Below are positions 38,224-42,324 of a stretch of 42,324 nt of DNA, one piece after another. Both the position numbers and the translations under genes were made by a program. The stretch spans positions 1-42,324 of the forward strand of contig JAHFSD010000005.1 of the NCBI GenBank assembly GCA_023265925.1, in the 5' to 3' direction. Below the pieces are notes generated by a model, which was given only the letters and a program-made list of their open reading frames with translations, made no database searches and had not been told where the DNA came from. Positions within the stretch are counted from its first letter, which is position 1; every line of letters starts with the position of its first letter. This DNA comes from an archaeon (lineage in GTDB: Archaea > Nanobdellota > Nanobdellia > Woesearchaeales > GW2011-AR9).

Positions 38224-38651
38224 TGGTTATCCACAACATTATTCTGCCATTTATCGTTTCCCTGGCTGGGCTTGCTCTTGGTTATTTGTTTGCCTTCCTG
38301 GCGCCGGAAGAAGTAAAGCCGGGTGAGAAGTATTTTCGGTGGCTAAAAAGGGCCTTGTTGCTGGTGTTTGTGGTCGTGATGGGTTATGGTTTTTTCAGGG
38401 AAGGAATGATGATATATTTAGTTGTTTTTACGGCGGTAGGATTGGCAGTGGGGGGATTAGATTTGTTTAAACTAAAAAAGCTTCCTGGATCAGGGGGAAC
38501 GAGCGAGAGCCTGGTGGTGCTGGGGAGCTATGCTTTTTTTGCCGTTGCCTACTTTTTGACTGCAGAGTTCTCTGTTCGCCTCCTCCTGGCTTCCCTTATT
38601 TTTCTTTATGGCCTGCCGGCGGGGACGCTCTTACGAAAAGGAATATTATAG
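38220..38651 (+). CDS. multi-pass membrane protein of unknown function
   Basis: A 143-residue protein with about five hydrophobic segments (near 6-28, 44-60, 64-80, 97-113 and 118-136) and a loop rich in Lys, Gly and Ser at 83-96. It is co-transcribed with the DHH gene by overlap. No family recognised. Confidence 0.68.
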   Translation: MMVIHNIILPFIVSLAGLALGYLFAFLAPEEVKPGEKYFRWLKRALLLVFVVVMGYGFFREGMMIYLVVFTAVGLAVGGLDLFKLKKLPGSGGTSESLVVLGSYAFFAVAYFLTAEFSVRLLLASLIFLYGLPAGTLLRKGIL

Positions 38652-38664
38652 CACAAAAAATCAG

Positions 38665-39339
38665 TTAAAGCAGTCCTTTCAACGCCTGCACTTCTTTAAT
38701 GTTTACACCGTATTTCTTCTCCCTAAAAACACCTTTAAAGCTGTCCATAAACTCCTTGCGCTCTAGTAATTCCAGCAGTTTCTGGATGTTCTGCCTGACC
38801 ACGGCAGTATCGCCAACCACGATCAGCTTCCGGACAATCTCCAGATTTACATCCTGGCACAAAGCTACAATATCCCGGAAATCCGTAAGCCGGCCGGAAT
38901 AAATTTTTAAAGCAATCAGCACTTCGGGATCAGGGACGAGTAACGTTACTTCTTTCTCCGTTCCGATAACCTTTCTCTTGCGGGAATGCCGCTCCAGCAA
39001 TTCCAGGCTGAAAGAAGCGTGCGTTGTCCTGGAGCCCAGGCCATTGATCAGCAGGTCAAAGCTTGCTGAGGGCTGTTGTTTTGTTTCATAGCGTATAAAT
39101 TCTGAGGCATAAACATGATCTAATTTTTTGACAATGGTCTTCTCAAACTTATGGTGGCGAAGTAGCTCCTCAAACTTTTCCAAATCTTCTTTTTTAAGGA
39201 CCAGATCGGCATCGACAGAAAAGCGGTGTTTATACGCGCTTACCGCATAGCCGCCCACTAAGACAAAGCGCAGGTTTGCCTTGGTGAATTCCTGGAGAAC
39301 ACTGAAGATGAGGTTTTCCCGCCCGGTCAGATCAAACAT
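38665..39339 (-). CDS. nucleotidyltransferase-fold protein, AbiEii-like
   Basis: A 224-residue protein. FVLVGGYAVSAYKHRFSVDADLVL is the nucleotidyltransferase signature (Gly29-Gly30, Asp43 and Asp45). VLIALKIYSGRLTDFRDIVAL matches the later K-DxxD region of AbiEii/type IV toxin-like enzymes. It overlaps the upstream HTH protein gene by eight bases. Together they look like a toxin-antitoxin or abortive-infection pair with the enzyme second. Substrate unknown. Confidence 0.8.
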   Translation of the reverse strand: MFDLTGRENLIFSVLQEFTKANLRFVLVGGYAVSAYKHRFSVDADLVLKKEDLEKFEELLRHHKFEKTIVKKLDHVYASEFIRYETKQQPSASFDLLINGLGSRTTHASFSLELLERHSRKRKVIGTEKEVTLLVPDPEVLIALKIYSGRLTDFRDIVALCQDVNLEIVRKLIVVGDTAVVRQNIQKLLELLERKEFMDSFKGVFREKKYGVNIKEVQALKGLL

Positions 39340-39979
39340 TAGTGGCCACCTCTTGATATTTCACGGTTTGTTGTTGATGTCGTGGATGTAATTCCGGCAT
39401 CATCTCCAACGCCGGCATGAAATTATACTTATTTTTTTCCATGAAACGAATCGTCTCTTCTTTACTCTCCACCGGCATGCCTTCGCAGTATTCGGGATGG
39501 ATCGAATCAACATACTGCACCTGAAAGAAAATACCTCGTTTTTTGTTGATCTTCAACCCTAATTTCCGGCAATACCATTCCAATATCTGTTTGTCCTTAG
39601 TCTGCACTTTGATGAAAATGGGATAATACTCCCGATAGCGGCCAATGTTGTAGCCGCCTTTGGTCCAGACGTAAACGGCATCGGTCTGAGTAAAACAATA
39701 GGTGATGCCCCATAATGATAATACCTCATAATAAAAAGAGGGAGAATTCCCCATGGCCTCACGGATATACCTGATGGTTCTTCGGTAAAATTCATTCTGT
39801 TCATTCAAGTACGCTTTCATCCGGGTTAAGCGGACTACACCTTGCTGGGCTAAAGCTTTCATCCAGGTATACGTCCAGCCGTAGCTGACGCTGATGCGCC
39901 GGGCAATTTGCCGGATGGAATCTTCCTGGCGGCAGGAGATGACCATCTTTACCGTGTAGGGATTGATTATATTAATCAT
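39332..39979 (-). CDS. HTH-containing partner of the nucleotidyltransferase
   Basis: A 215-residue protein. Residues 14-55 form a helix-turn-helix (SCRQEDSIRQIARRISVSYGWTYTWMKALAQQGVVRL). The rest is a mixed domain rich in Tyr and Trp that I do not recognise; it contains IGRYREYYPIFIKVQTKDKQILEWYCRKLG, faintly like a LAGLIDADG-type fold. It is the first gene of the pair, and a palindrome fills the space between its TATA box and ATG, which fits an autorepressor and antitoxin. Confidence 0.7.
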   Translation of the reverse strand: MINIINPYTVKMVISCRQEDSIRQIARRISVSYGWTYTWMKALAQQGVVRLTRMKAYLNEQNEFYRRTIRYIREAMGNSPSFYYEVLSLWGITYCFTQTDAVYVWTKGGYNIGRYREYYPIFIKVQTKDKQILEWYCRKLGLKINKKRGIFFQVQYVDSIHPEYCEGMPVESKEETIRFMEKNKYNFMPALEMMPELHPRHQQQTVKYQEVATNV

Positions 39980-39999
39980 GTTATCAGTATAATGATAAC
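39980..39999. promoter_or_regulatory. palindromic operator of the HTH/nucleotidyltransferase pair
   Basis: GTTATCA at 39980-39986 and TGATAAC at 39993-39999 are perfect inverted arms around GTATAA. The site lies exactly between the TATA box and the start codon, covering the predicted transcription start. Confidence 0.7.
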
Positions 40000-40009
40000 T
40001 TATATAAAA
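40000..40009 (-). promoter_or_regulatory. TATA-like box of the HTH/nucleotidyltransferase pair
   Basis: TTTTATATAA read leftward, centred about 25 bases before the ATG at 39979. Confidence 0.6.
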
Positions 40010-40026
40010 AGGTTCCGGTTAGCAAT

Positions 40027-40038
40027 CTTTATATAATT
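40027..40038 (+). promoter_or_regulatory. TATA-like box of metG
   Basis: CTTTATATAATT is centred about 27 bases before the ATG at 40059. Confidence 0.6.
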
Positions 40039-40058
40039 CTCCACTGTTTCAGGAAGAT

Positions 40059-42182
40059 ATGAAAATAGCGCTGCCCCGGAAGAAACAGGGATTGGAGAAA
40101 ACAGGCAAAAAGAAAGCAGACAATGTTATCATCACCGCTGCCCTGCCCTACGCCAACGGCCCAGTCCACATCGGCCACTTGTTAGAATACGTCCAAGCCG
40201 ACATCTATACCCGCTTCCTGAAACTGATCGGGAAAGAAGCGTTGTACATCTGCGCTTCTGACATGCATGGCACTCCCGTGGAAGTCAATGCCCGGAAAGC
40301 CGGTCAGGATCCCGAGAAATTTGCCCTCGAATTCTGGAAGCAGCATCAGCAGGATTTTAAGGCGTTCCTGATTGAATTTGACAATTATTACCGGACGCAT
40401 AGTCCGGAAAATAAGCAGCTGGCTGAATATTTTTATTCTGAACTGAAGAAAAAAGGCTACATCTACCGGAAAAGAATCCGCATCATCTACTGCCCATCCT
40501 GCGCCCGTTCCCTTCCTGACCGCTATGTCCGCGGTACCTGCCCCTACTGCACGACGCAGGATCAATATGGCGATGTCTGCGAGCAATGCAGCAGTGTTTT
40601 GAAAGGAATCGACTTAATCAATCCAAAATGCACGCTCTGTGGCCGGCCACCGATTCAGAAGGAAAGCGAGCATTATTTCTTCCGGCTCAGCGCTTTCAGC
40701 GGTAAATTAAAGAAATGGATGAACGATCCTGATAGCGGATTGCAGGATGAGATGCGCAATTCTTTGCAGGAATGGATGGGCAAAAGATTGGAAGATTGGT
40801 GTATCTCGCGCGATGCGCCTTATTTTGGCTTTGAAATTCCCGGAAGCAGGGAAGAGACCGGCGCGACCAAATATTTTTATGTCTGGCTGGATGCGCCGAT
40901 TGGGTATATTTCGTCCACCCAGAATTACTGCCTGAAAAAGAAAAAAGGCCAGTGGCAGGATTATTGGCTGAATGGAAAAGTACAGCATTTCATCGGGAAG
41001 GACATCAGTTATTTCCACTTCTTATTCTGGCCGGCAATGCTGCTGGCTGTCGGGATTCCTTTGCCCAAATTAACCGTACATGGCTTTGTGACCGTGAATG
41101 GGCAGAAAATGAGCAAAACCAGGGGAACTTTTTTCACCGCCAAAGATTTTTTGAAACTCTATCCCGCCGAAGCGCTGCGTTTTTATTATGCCAGCCATCT
41201 GGACCGGACCATCCAGGACATCGATTTGAACTTTGAGGATTTCAAGGCCTTCAACAACAACGTGCTGATGGGCAATCTGGGCAACTTCTGCTATCGCGTG
41301 CTCAGCTTTGCCGAGAAGAACTATGGGGCGATCAGGAAAGTAGATAAAAATGTCAGGAAAGAGCAGGAAGTTGAAGAGCTTATCGCCGAAATTCAGCGGA
41401 ATTACCAGGCACATGATTTTAAATCGGCGGTGAGGAATATATTGGCCGTTGCGGACCTGGGTAATGCCTATTTCCAGCAGGCTGAGCCCTGGAAAAATCC
41501 TGAGAAAACGGCAGGTATCGTGGGCTGGGGAGTAAATCTGGCCCGGAATCTGGGAATCATTGCCTCTCCCATCCTGCCTTCATTCTCCCGCAAGATCAGC
41601 CAGGCGCTGGGTGAACAGTCTTTGGCCGGGAAGGATCTCGCCTTTACCTGGAAAGGAAAAATCAAAGGAATAACCCATCTTGTCGAGAAAATCGAGAAAA
41701 TTCCTGCCTCCCAGACCTTTCCGCTGCGGATGATGGTGGGGAAAATCTTCGACGTCAAAGACCATCCTAATGCCGATACGCTCTATGTCCTGCAGGTGGA
41801 GTTGGGAACAGAAATTGGAAAAAAGCAGGTGGTGGCTGGATTGAAAAACTATTTTACGTCTTCCTCGCTGAAGAACCGGAAGGCAATCTTCTGCGTCAAT
41901 ATGAGACCAGCGACGATTCGTGGACAGAAATCGGAGGCGATGATCCTGGTGGCGGATGATGGCGAGAACGCTTCGTTACTGGATGCCGAGAAATCAGCGG
42001 TGGGTGAAGAAGCTGCTTTTGAAGGGATGGAAAATTCCCGGAAAGAGGTTACTTTTGACGAATTCAAGAAATTGCTGCTGGTAGCCGAGCAAGGGCTGGT
42101 CTGGTTTGAGGGGAAGAAGTTAGTGACGCCGGCAGAAGCAGTGCGGGTGCACGGGGTGAAAGACGTGGGAAGGATTTATTAG
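40059..42182 (+). CDS. metG: methionyl-tRNA synthetase with fused C-terminal tRNA-binding domain
   Basis: A 707-residue enzyme charging tRNA-Met. After a basic extension of about 20 residues come AALPYANGPVHIGHL (HIGH at 37-40) and the zinc region with four CxxC knuckles (CPSC, CPYC, CEQC, CTLC) between about 148 and 196. The KMSKTRGTF loop lies near residue 350, followed by the helical anticodon-binding domain. From about 570 an EMAP/Trbp111-type domain follows (MMVGKIFDVKDHPNADTLYVLQVELG, then RPATIRGQKSEAMILVADD). Many archaea encode that domain separately; here it is fused. The gene is complete. Confidence 0.96.
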   Translation: MKIALPRKKQGLEKTGKKKADNVIITAALPYANGPVHIGHLLEYVQADIYTRFLKLIGKEALYICASDMHGTPVEVNARKAGQDPEKFALEFWKQHQQDFKAFLIEFDNYYRTHSPENKQLAEYFYSELKKKGYIYRKRIRIIYCPSCARSLPDRYVRGTCPYCTTQDQYGDVCEQCSSVLKGIDLINPKCTLCGRPPIQKESEHYFFRLSAFSGKLKKWMNDPDSGLQDEMRNSLQEWMGKRLEDWCISRDAPYFGFEIPGSREETGATKYFYVWLDAPIGYISSTQNYCLKKKKGQWQDYWLNGKVQHFIGKDISYFHFLFWPAMLLAVGIPLPKLTVHGFVTVNGQKMSKTRGTFFTAKDFLKLYPAEALRFYYASHLDRTIQDIDLNFEDFKAFNNNVLMGNLGNFCYRVLSFAEKNYGAIRKVDKNVRKEQEVEELIAEIQRNYQAHDFKSAVRNILAVADLGNAYFQQAEPWKNPEKTAGIVGWGVNLARNLGIIASPILPSFSRKISQALGEQSLAGKDLAFTWKGKIKGITHLVEKIEKIPASQTFPLRMMVGKIFDVKDHPNADTLYVLQVELGTEIGKKQVVAGLKNYFTSSSLKNRKAIFCVNMRPATIRGQKSEAMILVADDGENASLLDAEKSAVGEEAAFEGMENSRKEVTFDEFKKLLLVAEQGLVWFEGKKLVTPAEAVRVHGVKDVGRIY

Positions 42183-42262
42183 CATAAAAAAAAGCCAGAA
42201 AATTCCGAACAAATGAACGTAAGGGGCGGAAATTGAACTCTCTTTTGGGAGAAACAAGCTAA

Positions 42263-42324
42263 TGGGTTGATAAAATATTGGGCAAAGAGCCGTATCACGA
42301 AAAGGTGACTGTATCGATGGGCAG
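42263..42324 (+). CDS. possible gene fragment at the right edge
   Basis: A frame opening after TAA at 42260 encodes WVDKILGKEPYHEKVTVSMG and runs off the window. Composition is protein-like, but there is no convincing start codon and two other frames are also open nearby. Undetermined. Confidence 0.2.

Noticed and set aside
42183-42324. A possible tRNA: GGGGCGGAAATTGAACTC looks like the end of a tRNA read in reverse.
   Set aside because: The T-stem does not pair, no matching acceptor strand or anticodon arm is present within the window, and the sequence is equally compatible with coding frames.

Overview
The window reads as a chromosomal segment of an archaeon, most plausibly a DPANN-type lineage (Woesearchaeota or a relative). 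The taxon is inference; no 16S rRNA or tRNA is present. Archaeal features are ribosomal protein eS17, an uL1-uL10(P0)-P1/L12 operon, an archaeal-type MetRS with a C-terminal tRNA-binding domain, a tricorn-factor-like M1 aminopeptidase, a TraB protein, a PRC-barrel protein and an HTH-CBS regulator. TATA-like boxes recur about 25-30 bases before start codons, implying many leaderless transcripts. Bacterial-looking acquisitions are also present: GrpE-DnaK-DnaJ, a bacterial-type S-adenosylmethionine synthetase, UbiB with a phasin-like partner, and YhcG/DUF1016 nucleases.

Layout. 1-426: left edge with short fragments and an inverted repeat. 427-4492: nucleotide metabolism (class II ribonucleotide reductase, its adenosylcobalamin-making partner PduO, a helical protein, thymidine kinase). 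4493-7590: accessory region read leftward, with a decayed gene tail, 3-methyladenine glycosylase, an MNT/HEPN pair, a small possibly broken gene and a VapBC pair; a decayed copy of the glycosylase start lies on the far side of the MNT/HEPN pair. 7587-10796: eS17, then UbiB, phasin-like protein, Cys-rich lipoprotein and VIT transporter in a tight leftward cluster. 10850-15621: two diverged paralogous secreted helical-repeat proteins (A1, A2) interleaved with two decayed tails and one intact copy of a 739-residue Cys-rich anchored protein (B) that carries an HExxH motif. 15731-17490: a winged-helix protein, a perfect palindrome, a GHKL ATPase and a STAS-like protein. 17514-20300: MetK, HTH-CBS regulator, coiled-coil protein.

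20342-22413 is the ribosomal stalk operon. 22544-25078 has tiny membrane proteins, a PRC-barrel mini-operon, TraB and a lipoprotein with a TTA repeat in its signal peptide. 25117-27624 is the aminopeptidase. 27697-34494 is a leftward heat-shock cluster, grpE-dnaK, a PEP-utilizing enzyme remnant, two DUF1016 nucleases, an HD protein, dnaJ and a zinc-ribbon protein, with five consecutive ATGA stop/start overlaps. A divergent winged-helix regulator faces grpE. 35031-38651 holds a PKD surface protein, a small membrane protein next to a strong hairpin, a DHH phosphoesterase and a membrane protein. 38665-39979 is a nucleotidyltransferase plus regulator pair with a palindromic operator, and 40059-42182 is metG.

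Themes: (1) three toxin-antitoxin-like operons, each with an inverted repeat at the predicted transcription start; (2) recurrent small-scale decay (tails of genes, in-frame stops, partial duplications); (3) the two least familiar loci, the A/B surface-protein array and the winged-helix/ATPase/STAS switch. All functional calls rest on motif recognition by eye; no database search was run.
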